Positions 1 through 8,664 of a stretch of 64,000 nucleotides of DNA are shown here, piece by piece. The stretch is from NCBI GenBank assembly GCA_018267825.1, contig JAFDXR010000016.1, forward strand, positions 115,550 through 179,549, read 5' to 3'. A model generated the notes under the pieces. That model saw only the letters and a program-made list of their open reading frames with translations. It did not search any database and was not told where the DNA came from. The position numbers were made by a program, and so were the translations under genes. The DNA comes from Bacteroidota bacterium (lineage in GTDB: Bacteria > Bacteroidota > Bacteroidia > B-17B0 > Aurantibacillaceae). Position 1 is the first letter of the stretch. Each line of letters starts with the position of its first letter.

Positions 1-319
1 TATCGCCTATTTTGGTAGTATAGCGGTCGGCTGTGCCTTTATGTATCGTAACTCCTTCGCGGATAATGTTATTATTTCCGATGACTGTATTTGTCTTTTC
101 TCCCTTGTATTTCAGGTCCTGAGATACGGCTCCGATGGATGCCGTGGGGTAAATTTTACAATTGCTGCCGATAATGGTATCCGGGAAAATGACCACATTA
201 GGGCCAATCCAGGTATTATCGCCAATTTCTACATCTTCATATATTACGGCAAAGGGCTCAATCGTCACATTGTTGCCTAATTTGGCTTTCGGACTTACAT
301 GAGCTAATGGTGAAATCAT
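1..319 (-). CDS. lpxA: UDP-N-acetylglucosamine acyltransferase LpxA (3' end outside window)
   Basis: First step of lipid A synthesis: transfer of a 3-hydroxyacyl chain from ACP to UDP-GlcNAc in the cytoplasm. The minus strand reads from an ATG at 319 into a left-handed beta-helix of hexapeptide repeats typical of LpxA (start [15 protein letters not shown], then motifs such as [15 protein letters not shown] and [15 protein letters not shown]). Only about 106 codons are present because the window edge cuts the gene, so the C-terminal domain and catalytic His cannot be checked. It follows lpxC-fabZ by 25 bp on the same strand and completes an lpxD / lpxC-fabZ / lpxA operon. Assignment to LpxA over the related LpxD rests on the N-terminus and gene order. 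Confidence 0.9.
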   Translation of the reverse strand, partial: MISPLAHVSPKAKLGNNVTIEPFAVIYEDVEIGDNTWIGPNVVIFPDTIIGSNCKIYPTASIGAVSQDLKYKGEKTNTVIGNNNIIREGVTIHKGTADRYTTKIGD

Positions 320-344
320 AAAACGAGGTTTAGTGTAAATGAAC

Positions 345-1775
345 TCAGGCTTCTGCCGGTTCATTTACTTTTTTATCAATGTTTCTAACTTTTACAATCT
401 GAGCGGTCATATCGGCTTCGCATACCAGCTTGTTACCCACGAAAGCCATACCTTTCATGTGACACATACCGCGACGAATCGGGTCTACAAGGTCCATACG
501 GAACACCAGTGTATCGCCCGGTACCACTTTCTGTTTAAACTTGGCGTTTTCTATTTTCAGGAAATAGGTCTGATAGTTTTCAGGATCCGGTACTGTTTTC
601 AGGCAAAGAATACCACCGGTTTGTGCCAGGGCTTCAATAATAAGTACGCCAGGCATAACAGGCTCATCCGGGAAGTGCCCTGTAAACCAGTAATCGTTCA
701 TGGTTACATTTTTTACACCGATTACATAGTCCTTATGCAGTTCCATGATTTTATCCACCATCAGGAATGGCGGACGGTGTGGCAGGATGCTCATGATGGC
801 GCGTGAATCACAGGCAGGTGCAGCAGAAAGATCCAGTTTCGGAACCATTTTTTCTGCTTTTTCCTTCTTAATCAGTTCTTTTATTTTCCTTGCAAAAGAA
901 ACGTTTCCTGCATGACCCGGGCGTGCGGCCAGTACATGTATTTTCAACGGACGGCCTACCAGGGCCAGGTCTCCTACAATGTCCAGCAGTTTATGTCGGG
1001 CGGGCTCGTTATAGAAATGCAACTTCGTGTTATTCAATACACCACGACCTTTCACCTCTACATTCTCTTTATTAAAAACCTTTTTCAGGGCTTCAATTTT
1101 TTCCTGCGAAATTTCTTTGTCAACCAATACGATAGCATTGTCGAGGGCGCCACCTTTAATGAGATTATGAGCCAGCAACGCTTCGAGTTCATGCAGGAAC
1201 ACAAAGGTGCGGCAACGGGCAATCTCCTGTTTGAATTCGCCCAGGTGATACATGGAGGCATGCTGTGTCCCCAGCAGATCGCTGTTGTAGTCAACCATTA
1301 CCGTAACACGGTATTCGTCCTGTGGCACCGCCAGCATTTCAACGTGTTTGACAGGATCTTCGAATGTCAGGTTTTCCTTCAGTTCAAAATATTCACGCTC
1401 CGCATTCTGTTCAACGGTTTCGGCAATCTCGAGTGCTTCAATAAATTTGATGGAACTTCCGTCCATAATCGGCATTTCCGGGCCGCTTACCTGGATGAGG
1501 CAATTGTCGATTCCCATACCAACGAGGGCTGCCAGAACATGCTCTGTTGTATGTACGCGAACGCCGTTTTTTTCGAGTGTTGTACCACGTGAGGTATCTA
1601 CCACTAAATCGGCATCTGCGTCTATGATGGGTTGTCCTTCTACATCAGTACGCTGAAATTTGTACCAGTGATTTTCCGGAGCCGGGTTAAAGGTTAAGGT
1701 TACAGGCTTTCCGGTGTGCAAGCCAATCCCGGTTACTGATACGGCTTGTTTGATGGTTCTTTGTTTATCACTCAT
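345..1775 (-). CDS. lpxC-fabZ: Bifunctional UDP-3-O-acyl-GlcNAc deacetylase / 3-hydroxyacyl-ACP dehydratase (LpxC-FabZ fusion)
   Basis: A 476-residue fusion. Residues 1 to about 305 are LpxC, the zinc deacetylase of the committed lipid A step: H79 in TTEHVL, H261 and D265 in [10 protein letters not shown] are the expected zinc ligands and H288 lies in RPGHAGN. Residues about 325-476 are FabZ, the dehydratase of fatty acid elongation, with catalytic H367 in [11 protein letters not shown] and E381 in [11 protein letters not shown]. Both active sites look intact. The fusion is well known in Bacteroidota and puts under one promoter two enzymes that compete for the 3-hydroxyacyl-ACP pool. It lies between lpxD (16 bp upstream) and lpxA. 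Confidence 0.96.
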   Translation of the reverse strand: MSDKQRTIKQAVSVTGIGLHTGKPVTLTFNPAPENHWYKFQRTDVEGQPIIDADADLVVDTSRGTTLEKNGVRVHTTEHVLAALVGMGIDNCLIQVSGPEMPIMDGSSIKFIEALEIAETVEQNAEREYFELKENLTFEDPVKHVEMLAVPQDEYRVTVMVDYNSDLLGTQHASMYHLGEFKQEIARCRTFVFLHELEALLAHNLIKGGALDNAIVLVDKEISQEKIEALKKVFNKENVEVKGRGVLNNTKLHFYNEPARHKLLDIVGDLALVGRPLKIHVLAARPGHAGNVSFARKIKELIKKEKAEKMVPKLDLSAAPACDSRAIMSILPHRPPFLMVDKIMELHKDYVIGVKNVTMNDYWFTGHFPDEPVMPGVLIIEALAQTGGILCLKTVPDPENYQTYFLKIENAKFKQKVVPGDTLVFRMDLVDPIRRGMCHMKGMAFVGNKLVCEADMTAQIVKVRNIDKKVNEPAEA

Positions 1776-1791
1776 AATTCTGGCTCTGTTA

Positions 1792-2832
1792 TTACAACGT
1801 TTTACTTAGTTTAATTTGCTTCTCCAGGTTTCTCACCTGTTCCTGGAGTTTGGGAAGATTTTTAAACAGCACATAACTGCGTTTGTAATCTCCCACATGA
1901 AATGCCGGGGAACCCTGCATAAGTCCACCCTCTTCCACATTGTTTCCGATACCCGACTGCGCGGCTATTTTGGAACCATCGCCAATTTTAAGATGTCCGA
2001 TAATTCCGACCTGCCCGGCAATCATACAGTTTTTACCAATTTTGGTAGAACCTGCCACACCGGTTTGGGAAGCAATAACCGTGTTTTCACCTATCTCTAC
2101 ATTGTGTGCAATCTGGATCAGGTTATCGAGTTTCACACCTTTGCGGATCACGGTAGACCCGATGGTAGCCCGATCAATGGCAGTATTGGCTCCGACTTCC
2201 ACATTATCTTCGATCACCACATTACCGATCTGTGGTATTTTATGGTAATTGTTTTCCGAGTTCGGAATAAATCCGAAACCGTCGCTGCCAATAACCACAC
2301 CGGCATGAATGGTACAGTTGTTCCCGATTTTACAATCGGCATATACCTTAACACCGGCATAAATCACTGTGTTATCGCCTATCTCGCAATTGTCGCCAAT
2401 CACCGAGTTGGGGTAAATCTTTACGTTTTTTCCAATTTTACTGTGATGCCCGATGTAAACAAAAGCGCCTATGTAGCAATCTTCACCCATATGGGCATTC
2501 GGACTGATAAACGAAGGTTGTTCAATACCAACCTTATTGCTGCGCATCTGGTTATAAAGTTCAAGCAATTTGGTAAATCCGGCATAGGCATCTTTTACCC
2601 GGATCAGGGTACAGCTTGTTTTTACCGGTTTTTCGAGCTGAAACGCTTCATTCACGATCACAATGCTGGCATTGGTATCGTAAATATAGGGGGCATATTG
2701 CGGGTTGGCCAGAAAAGACAGTGTTCCGGGTTTTCCCTCTTCTATTTTAGAGAGGTTTGAAACAACTGTATTCTCGTCTCCTTCTATGGTACCATTGAGC
2801 AATGCCGCTATTTGGGAAGCAGAAAATTCCAT
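1792..2832 (-). CDS. lpxD: UDP-3-O-(3-hydroxyacyl)glucosamine N-acyltransferase LpxD
   Basis: Third enzyme of lipid A synthesis; adds the N-linked 3-hydroxyacyl chain. 346 residues, normal for LpxD. The N-terminal uridine-binding domain covers about residues 1-100, followed by hexapeptide repeats forming the left-handed beta-helix from about 105 to 310 (many IG-x-N and IGDN turns). H243 in QIAHNVEIG matches the catalytic histidine, and the C-terminal helix ([18 protein letters not shown]) is typical of the trimer. First gene of the lipid A operon; a TAnnTTTG box ends only 4 nt before its ATG. Confidence 0.95.
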   Translation of the reverse strand: MEFSASQIAALLNGTIEGDENTVVSNLSKIEEGKPGTLSFLANPQYAPYIYDTNASIVIVNEAFQLEKPVKTSCTLIRVKDAYAGFTKLLELYNQMRSNKVGIEQPSFISPNAHMGEDCYIGAFVYIGHHSKIGKNVKIYPNSVIGDNCEIGDNTVIYAGVKVYADCKIGNNCTIHAGVVIGSDGFGFIPNSENNYHKIPQIGNVVIEDNVEVGANTAIDRATIGSTVIRKGVKLDNLIQIAHNVEIGENTVIASQTGVAGSTKIGKNCMIAGQVGIIGHLKIGDGSKIAAQSGIGNNVEEGGLMQGSPAFHVGDYKRSYVLFKNLPKLQEQVRNLEKQIKLSKTL

Positions 2833-2836
2833 TTCT

Positions 2837-2844
2837 CAAATATA
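2837..2844 (-). promoter_or_regulatory. -7 promoter box (TATATTTG) of the lpxD operon
   Basis: Reads TATATTTG on the minus strand, an exact match to the Bacteroidota -7 consensus TAnnTTTG. Only four bases (AGAA) separate it from the lpxD ATG, so transcription would start at or next to the start codon. No clear -33 TTG was seen at the usual distance. Confidence 0.5.
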
Positions 2845-2923
2845 CTGTTTTTATTCCTACCGAAATACCGTATCGGGTCAGTTTTTGAACAGTAAAAAGT
2901 CAATTCCTGTGCCCCCGGAATGC

Positions 2924-3883
2924 TTATTTCAGGAATCGATCGTCGGTGAGTGATTTCAGGAATGATTCCAGGTCTGTTTTATCCTGTTCGGTTAAATGCA
3001 GAGGCTTTGAAAGCAAGGTATCACGGTTTTGTGCATGGGAAACGAATTTATCGGGAGTATCGTAATAGTCGATCACTTCGCGGAGGGTTTTAAACATGCC
3101 GTTATGCATGTAAGGCCCTGTAACACTAACGTTGCGGAGTCCGGGCACTTTGAATTTTCCCAGGTCTTTCGGTTCATGGGTAATGGCTATGCGACCGCTG
3201 TCATTGAGATCCCGGCCATTGAAGAGGCCGATATTCCGGAACTGATCGCCGGTAAAATCGGGGCCGAAATGGCAATCAAAACACTTTGCCTTTTCATTAA
3301 AAATAATCCGGCCACGTTTTGCCGATTCACTGAACCGGGTGGTGTCTTTATCACTCATGTAATCATCGAAAGCGGTATGGCTTGTTAAAAGTGTTTCTTC
3401 GTATGCAGCCAGGGCTTTCACGAGATTTTCCTTATCGGCCGGGCGGCCATATATCTTCCGGAAGAATCGGCTGTACTGGCTGTGTTTATTGAGTTTTTCA
3501 ACAATGTCGCTCACTTTCATGTTCATTTCAATCGGGTTTTCCATTGGACCGGAGGCTTGCTGTTCAAGGCTTTCGGCACGTCCGTCGTGAAAAAAGAAAG
3601 AGTGCCCGGAAAGGTTCATGGCACTTGGTGTATTGCGGAGCCCTGCGGTACTATCGACCCCAAAACTAAATGCCACATTATCGGCAAAAGCATACTGGGG
3701 TTTATGGCAGGATGCACAACTTACCTGGTTGTTTTTGGAGAGAAGTGAATCAAAGAAAAGTAACTCTCCCAGCTCCGCTTCTGTCTGAGGTTCTTTCAGC
3801 GTTTTTTCAATCCCTTTTTTTTCTTCGCTGCAGGCCCAAAGCACGGCCAGCAAAGCTGTAATGATAACCCATGATCTTAACAT
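2924..3883 (-). CDS. Di-haem cytochrome c peroxidase (MauG/CcpA family), probable lipoprotein
   Basis: Reduces hydrogen peroxide in the periplasm using electrons from small cytochromes, or acts as a MauG-like oxidase. 319 residues, typical of the bacterial peroxidase family. The N-terminus has a hydrophobic stretch ending AVLWAC (C18), a plausible lipobox. Two haem c sites are visible: CASCH at 56-60 and CFDCH at 201-205, with RNTPSAMN and HDGRA motifs of the family after the first. A later NGMFKTLREVIDYY segment offers a possible distal Met ligand. Single gene, divergent from the CPBP protease, with its own -7 box four bases before the ATG. Peroxidase and MauG-like function cannot be separated from sequence alone. 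Confidence 0.9.
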   Translation of the reverse strand: MLRSWVIITALLAVLWACSEEKKGIEKTLKEPQTEAELGELLFFDSLLSKNNQVSCASCHKPQYAFADNVAFSFGVDSTAGLRNTPSAMNLSGHSFFFHDGRAESLEQQASGPMENPIEMNMKVSDIVEKLNKHSQYSRFFRKIYGRPADKENLVKALAAYEETLLTSHTAFDDYMSDKDTTRFSESAKRGRIIFNEKAKCFDCHFGPDFTGDQFRNIGLFNGRDLNDSGRIAITHEPKDLGKFKVPGLRNVSVTGPYMHNGMFKTLREVIDYYDTPDKFVSHAQNRDTLLSKPLHLTEQDKTDLESFLKSLTDDRFLK

Positions 3884-3887
3884 GCGA

Positions 3888-3895
3888 CAAATATA
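3888..3895 (-). promoter_or_regulatory. -7 promoter box (TATATTTG) of the cytochrome c peroxidase gene
   Basis: Exact TAnnTTTG match on the minus strand. Four bases (TCGC) lie between the box and the ATG at 3883, predicting a leaderless transcript. Confidence 0.5.
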
Positions 3896-3988
3896 GATAC
3901 TTTTCAGCGCCTTTGATTCATGATTTTAGTCGCTAAAAATGCCAGGCGACCTTTTATGTAATAATCCCTTTAAAATCATATATTGTGC

Positions 3989-3996
3989 TAATTTTG
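3989..3996 (+). promoter_or_regulatory. -7 promoter box (TAATTTTG) of the CPBP/M61/LytS/LytTR operon
   Basis: Exact TAnnTTTG match seven bases before the ATG at 4004. An out-of-frame ATG at 4000 lies between. Predicts a very short leader. Confidence 0.45.
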
Positions 3997-4003
3997 CTTA
4001 TGT

Positions 4004-4978
4004 ATGGAGTCATTAGAAACATCTGAACCGGAAAAACTGAATCCTTTTAACAATTTATTTTTAGCCCGTGGATTTTATACCGGTCGCAATGATTGGTGGA
4101 TTTATATCCTTGGAATTTTCCTTGCCATTATCGGTTACGTTGTAGCGCAGATTATAATTATTGTGCCACTGATGGGGGTTGCTACCAACCATGGGCTTTC
4201 GTTATCGGAAATCACCAAAAACCCTAATATTCTCTTTAACCCGGAAGCGATGGGTATGAATCGCTCGGTGATGCTGGCCTTACTGATGCTCATGTTTGTA
4301 TTTTGCCTGCTGGGTCTTTTTGTGGCCATTCGTTTTATTCACCGCAAGACCATAAGCTCTGTGATCTCGGGTTTTGAAAAAATACGCTGGAGTCGCTACT
4401 TCTTTTCATTTACGGTCTGGAGTCTTCTGCTCATCATACTGACGGTTATTTCCTATTATTCCGCACCCGAAGAACTGGAGATACGTTTTCAGCTTAAACC
4501 TTTCCTCATCCTGTTACTTGTAGCCTGTATTTTTATTCCGATACAAACGGCTACCGAAGAAATTTTATTTCGCGGTTATCTCATGCAGGGACTTGGAATT
4601 GGCAGTAAAAATGGGCTGATGCCTCTTATTACAACCTCTGTACTTTTTGGACTCATGCACGGTGCGAATCCCGAAACAGAAGCTTTTGGATTTGCGACCA
4701 TGATGCCCTATTACATGTCATTTGGTTTATTCCTGGGGCTGATTACACTCCTTGATGAAGGTCTTGAACTGGCCATGGGTATACATTGCGCCAATAATCT
4801 GATTTCGAGTCTGCTCGTAACGAGCAAAAACTCCGTACTGCAAACAGATGCTGTTTTCTACCAGAAAACCGAAGATCCGGGTGGAGAAATATATGCCTGG
4901 CTGGTGATGGCTGCCATTTGTTTTGGCATACTGTACGTAAAATACCGCTGGAAAAACTGGAACGTGATTATTAAATAA
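4004..4978 (+). CDS. CPBP family intramembrane glutamic protease (CAAX/Abi-like)
   Basis: Polytopic membrane protein of 324 residues. Segments at about 33-60, 88-112, 134-152, 166-182 and several C-terminal hydrophobic stretches span the membrane. The CPBP motifs are present: EEILFRGYLMQ (E185, E186, R190), FGLMHG (H219) and GIHCANN (H261). These are the residues that define the intramembrane CAAX prenyl protease / bacteriocin-processing family. The substrate is unknown. It is first in a tight plus-strand operon; the M61 peptidase starts 9 bp downstream, followed by a LytS kinase and LytTR regulator, so it may take part in envelope proteolysis linked to signalling (inference). Confidence 0.88.
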   Translation: MESLETSEPEKLNPFNNLFLARGFYTGRNDWWIYILGIFLAIIGYVVAQIIIIVPLMGVATNHGLSLSEITKNPNILFNPEAMGMNRSVMLALLMLMFVFCLLGLFVAIRFIHRKTISSVISGFEKIRWSRYFFSFTVWSLLLIILTVISYYSAPEELEIRFQLKPFLILLLVACIFIPIQTATEEILFRGYLMQGLGIGSKNGLMPLITTSVLFGLMHGANPETEAFGFATMMPYYMSFGLFLGLITLLDEGLELAMGIHCANNLISSLLVTSKNSVLQTDAVFYQKTEDPGGEIYAWLVMAAICFGILYVKYRWKNWNVIIK

Positions 4979-4987
4979 AATTTATAA

Positions 4988-6838
4988 ATGATGAAAAACA
5001 TTCGATTGACTGCTCTGCTCCTGCTCTCTCCGTTCCTGGGCCTGCTGGCCGATAACGACTACCATTATACCGTAGATATTGCACACATTAACAATGATAA
5101 GGTGCATGTAAAACTGACGCCACCTGATATTTCGGCCAACGAAACCGTGTTTATGTTTCCGGCTATGGTACCCGGTACCTACGAGGTTTATAACTTCGGA
5201 CGCTTCATCGAAAATTTCAAGGCTGAAGGCAAAAACGGACAGGTTATTACCATACAGAAACTTGATAATAATTCCTATAAGCTTTCACCCGCCGGGGCTA
5301 TCAGTGAAATAAGCTACGATGTAAACGACACATGGGATACAGAGATTAAAGAGAAAGTGGTGTTTGAACCGGGAGGTACCAATATAGAAGATGGTAAAGC
5401 CATTGCGATGAACACGCATGGTTTTTTCGGCTATTTCAAAAACATGACAGCCGCCAATTTCCTGATACACGTTATAAAACCGGAAGGTTTCTATGCATCC
5501 ACAGGGCTTACAGGCTTAAAAAGCGGTAAGACCGAAGACGATATTTCGGTGTTCGATTACCACGACCTGGTAGATTCTCCAATATTATATTGCCAGCCCG
5601 ATACAACTACTATACATATCGGTAATTCACAGGTACTTGTATCGGCATACTCGCCCAACCATATTGTAAGCTCCAAATTTATTGCCCGCAACCTGTCGGA
5701 ACTGCTCATGGCCCAAAGCGAATACCTGGGCGGGGAGCTGCCTGTTGATAAATATGCATTCCTGTTTTATTTTATTGATAAGCCAACCCTGAGTGGCATG
5801 ACCGGCGCCCTGGAACACTCCTACTCTTCTTTTTATGTATTGGGCGAAGGCGACACCTCCGATATTGCCCAGGAGGTAAGGGATGTGGCGGCCCATGAAT
5901 TTTTTCACATTGTAACGCCTTTGAGCATTCATGCCGAAGAAATCGGGAATTTCGATTTCAATAACCCGAAAATGAGTATGCACTTATGGCTGTATGAAGG
6001 TCTTACCGAATACGCTGCACACCATGTTCAGGTAAAAAGCGGCCTGATCGATTACAGTGATTTTTTTCAGGTGATGACCGATAAAATGGAGAATGCCCGT
6101 AAAAACTATAACGATACGGTTCCGTTTACCATGATGAGCAAGTATGTGCTCGATAAGTACAAAAAAGAATACCCGAATGTATACGAAAAAGGCGCTCTGA
6201 TTGGCATGTGCCTGGATATAATGCTACGCTATTATAGCAATGGCGAATACGGCACACAGGAACTTATGAAAGACCTTGCCAAGAAATATGGCAAACGCAA
6301 ATCGTTTAAAGACGAAGACCTTTTCAATGATATTGAAAAACTGACATATCCGGAGATCGGTACATTTCTGCGCACCTATGTGGGCGGCAATAAGCCTCTG
6401 CCTTTCAAGGATGTATTTAATATGGTGGGAATGACTTATATAGACAAACAGGTGGTGAAGAAAATCACACTTGGTGGTATTTCCGTAGGTTTCAACCCAT
6501 CAACCAACCGCCTGGTAGTAGCCAGCACTGAGAAGCTCGATGACTTCGGTAAAAAACTGAAATTCCAGGAAGGTGATGAACTGGTTTCTTTCAATGGCCG
6601 TAAACTCACACTCGACAATATCAAAGAAATCTTCTCGAATTACTTTAATAATGCCAAACCAAAAGACAAGCTGGAGATTGAAGTGTTAAGAAAAGACAAG
6701 AAAGGCAATGAAGTGATGAAAACACTGAAAGCCAAAGTGAAACCTGTGAATGTTACGGAATACGATGTGATCGACGTGAATAAAGCGGCTACCGAAAAAC
6801 AGGTTAAAGCCCGCCGTGCATGGCTGGGAATTAAATAA
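4988..6838 (+). CDS. M61 family metallopeptidase (glycyl-aminopeptidase type) with C-terminal PDZ domain
   Basis: Zinc peptidase of 616 residues with an N-terminal signal peptide (about residues 1-21). The N-terminal beta domain of M61 proteins precedes the catalytic domain, which carries HEFFH at 303-307 and WLYEG at 334-338, the family's zinc-binding motifs. A PDZ-like domain (about residues 490-590) includes the segment LKFQEGDELVSFNGRKL. M61 enzymes are known as glycyl aminopeptidases; true substrates in Bacteroidota are not known. Probably periplasmic. It lies 9 bp after the CPBP protease and 15 bp before the LytS kinase, so the four genes are likely co-transcribed. Confidence 0.9.
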   Translation: MMKNIRLTALLLLSPFLGLLADNDYHYTVDIAHINNDKVHVKLTPPDISANETVFMFPAMVPGTYEVYNFGRFIENFKAEGKNGQVITIQKLDNNSYKLSPAGAISEISYDVNDTWDTEIKEKVVFEPGGTNIEDGKAIAMNTHGFFGYFKNMTAANFLIHVIKPEGFYASTGLTGLKSGKTEDDISVFDYHDLVDSPILYCQPDTTTIHIGNSQVLVSAYSPNHIVSSKFIARNLSELLMAQSEYLGGELPVDKYAFLFYFIDKPTLSGMTGALEHSYSSFYVLGEGDTSDIAQEVRDVAAHEFFHIVTPLSIHAEEIGNFDFNNPKMSMHLWLYEGLTEYAAHHVQVKSGLIDYSDFFQVMTDKMENARKNYNDTVPFTMMSKYVLDKYKKEYPNVYEKGALIGMCLDIMLRYYSNGEYGTQELMKDLAKKYGKRKSFKDEDLFNDIEKLTYPEIGTFLRTYVGGNKPLPFKDVFNMVGMTYIDKQVVKKITLGGISVGFNPSTNRLVVASTEKLDDFGKKLKFQEGDELVSFNGRKLTLDNIKEIFSNYFNNAKPKDKLEIEVLRKDKKGNEVMKTLKAKVKPVNVTEYDVIDVNKAATEKQVKARRAWLGIK

Positions 6839-6853
6839 AGCTATACCGCAACG

Positions 6854-7882
6854 ATGACACGAAAGCAACGTGCATACTGGATCTGCCAGGCAGGTGGCTG
6901 GGCGTTTTACATCACGCTCAATTTCCTGTTTTTCCGTCTGAGTTACCACACCAATATAAAAGATCTTCTCAATTATATTCTGTGGCTTCCGATCGGTATA
7001 GGCCTTACGCATGTGTTTCGTTTCTTTATCAAAAAATATAATCTCACGCGCTTAACACTGACCGCACAAATTCCGCTGATCCTGTTTTCGTGTTTTGTAC
7101 TGGCTGTTCTGTTTTTCTTTTTAACCATCGGTATGGCCATGGGGCTGGGACTTATCTCCTACCACATCAACCTGGTGAACTCTACCCGCACCATTCTCGA
7201 CGTATCTGTTATTTTTATTCTGTGGTCAATCATTTATTTCGGATTTCATTACCTGGAAAATTACAAGCAGGCTGAAATCCAGAATCTGAAACTCGAGGCA
7301 AACAGCAAGGAAGTTGAACTCAATACCCTGAAGTCGCAGCTCAACCCGCATTTTATGTTCAACAGTATGAACAGCATCAGGGCCCTCATCGATGAAGACC
7401 CTGTAAAAGCAAAAGCTGCAGTAACGCAACTGTCAAATATCCTGCGGAGTACCCTCATGATTCATAAAAACAGGCTGGTGAGTCTGCAGGAAGAGCTGGC
7501 ACTTATAGAAGATTACCTGGAGCTGGAACACAACCGCTATGAAGAGCGCCTGAACTACAGTTTTAATATACAACCCGACACACTTAAATGCCAGGTTCCC
7601 CCTATGATACTGCAAACCCTGGTGGAAAACGGCATCAAACATGGCATTTCCAAACAACCCCGCGGAGGAAGCATTTCTATTCATACATCGTTGAGCGACC
7701 AGGGTATACTGGACATTAAAATTTTTAATACAGGACAGGTCCGGAATGAACAAGGCGGTACAGGTTTTGGATTAATAAACACCCGGCAGCGCCTGCATTT
7801 ATTGTTTGGCGACAATGCCAGTTTTAAAGTCACCAACAGCGATGATCACACTGTATTATCTGAAATTATTATAAAAACATAG
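6854..7882 (+). CDS. LytS/YehU-type sensor histidine kinase
   Basis: Membrane kinase of 342 residues. Four hydrophobic segments (about 10-30, 40-60, 72-104, 113-133) form the sensor part, followed by a short coiled coil. The His_kinase motif LKSQLNPHFMFNSMNSI carries the phospho-acceptor H166, and an ATPase domain follows with VENGIKHGI (N box) and GGTGFGLINTRQRL (G box). The input part is only membrane helices, as in other LytS/YehU kinases, so no ligand can be read off. The cognate LytTR regulator begins 5 bp downstream. Confidence 0.93.
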   Translation: MTRKQRAYWICQAGGWAFYITLNFLFFRLSYHTNIKDLLNYILWLPIGIGLTHVFRFFIKKYNLTRLTLTAQIPLILFSCFVLAVLFFFLTIGMAMGLGLISYHINLVNSTRTILDVSVIFILWSIIYFGFHYLENYKQAEIQNLKLEANSKEVELNTLKSQLNPHFMFNSMNSIRALIDEDPVKAKAAVTQLSNILRSTLMIHKNRLVSLQEELALIEDYLELEHNRYEERLNYSFNIQPDTLKCQVPPMILQTLVENGIKHGISKQPRGGSISIHTSLSDQGILDIKIFNTGQVRNEQGGTGFGLINTRQRLHLLFGDNASFKVTNSDDHTVLSEIIIKT

Positions 7883-7887
7883 ACAAG

Positions 7888-8601
7888 ATGAAAGCCATTA
7901 TTATTGACGATGAACGCCTGGCACGCCAGGAACTCAAGAACCTGCTGGCAGCTCATAAAGAAATTGAAGTGGTAGCAGAATGCAATGATGCTGAAACGGC
8001 TAAAGAAAAAATAAAAGAACTGGCTCCGGATGTTATTTTCCTGGATGTACAGATGCCCGGGAAATCGGGCTTTGAACTCCTGGAAGAGATTTCGGCCGTA
8101 CCGGATGTGGTATTTGTTACAGCCTACGATGATCATGCGATCAAAGCCTTTGAGATCAATGCATTTGACTACCTGTTAAAACCTGTTCAACCACAACGTC
8201 TTGCTGAAACCATTAAGAAACTGACCCTGAAAGAAGGCGGTGAGAAAAAGGAGAATAACTCTCCTTTATCGGAACAGGACCAGGTATTTATTAAAGACGG
8301 TGAAAAATGCTGGTTTGTAAAGCTGAGTAACATCCGCCTTTTTGAAAGCGAGGGAAACTACGTACGTGTTTATTTTGATACCAACCGGCCCCTGATTTTA
8401 CGTAGCCTCAACAGCCTGGAGGAACGCCTGAATGAGAAAGTATTTTTCAGGGCCAGCCGTAAACATATTGTCAACCTCAATTGGGTAGAAAGTATTGAAA
8501 CCTGGTTCAATGGCGGTTTAATGGTGAAACTACGTGGTGGCCAGGAAGTGGAGATCTCAAGGCGGCAAGCAGTGAGGCTCAAGGATCTGATGAGTTTATA
8601 A
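7888..8601 (+). CDS. LytTR-family response regulator
   Basis: 237 residues: receiver domain (about 1-120) with acidic residues at D7-D8, phospho-acceptor D53 in FLDVQMPG and K at about 102 (YLLKPVQP), then a LytTR DNA-binding domain (about 135-237) with the RASRKHIVNLNWVE segment. Partner of the LytS-type kinase 5 bp upstream. LytTR regulators bind direct repeats near their target promoters; I did not find a convincing pair in this window. Last gene of the operon; a strong hairpin terminator follows within 10 bp. Confidence 0.94.
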   Translation: MKAIIIDDERLARQELKNLLAAHKEIEVVAECNDAETAKEKIKELAPDVIFLDVQMPGKSGFELLEEISAVPDVVFVTAYDDHAIKAFEINAFDYLLKPVQPQRLAETIKKLTLKEGGEKKENNSPLSEQDQVFIKDGEKCWFVKLSNIRLFESEGNYVRVYFDTNRPLILRSLNSLEERLNEKVFFRASRKHIVNLNWVESIETWFNGGLMVKLRGGQEVEISRRQAVRLKDLMSL

Positions 8602-8607
8602 TATATA

Positions 8608-8637
8608 GAGGTGGTTATGAAACCACCTCTTTTTTTG
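8608..8637 (+). terminator. Rho-independent terminator of the CPBP-M61-LytS-LytTR operon
   Basis: Perfect 9-bp stem (GAGGTGGTT / AACCACCTC), four-base loop ATGA, followed by a run of seven T. Starts 7 bases after the LytTR stop codon. Confidence 0.93.
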
Positions 8638-8664
8638 TTCTGATTATTTGAATATCTTTAATTC

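Noticed and set aside
41..280. Plus-strand frame of 79 codons at the left end
   Set aside because: It is antisense to the hexapeptide repeats of lpxA, which read cleanly on the minus strand.
912..1592. Plus-strand frame of 226 codons inside the lpxC-fabZ region
   Set aside because: Antisense shadow of an unmistakable LpxC domain with intact zinc ligands; no family resemblance or start signal.
1816..2760. Plus-strand frame of 314 codons opposite lpxD
   Set aside because: Mirror of the LpxD beta-helix repeats; codon pattern follows the minus-strand gene.
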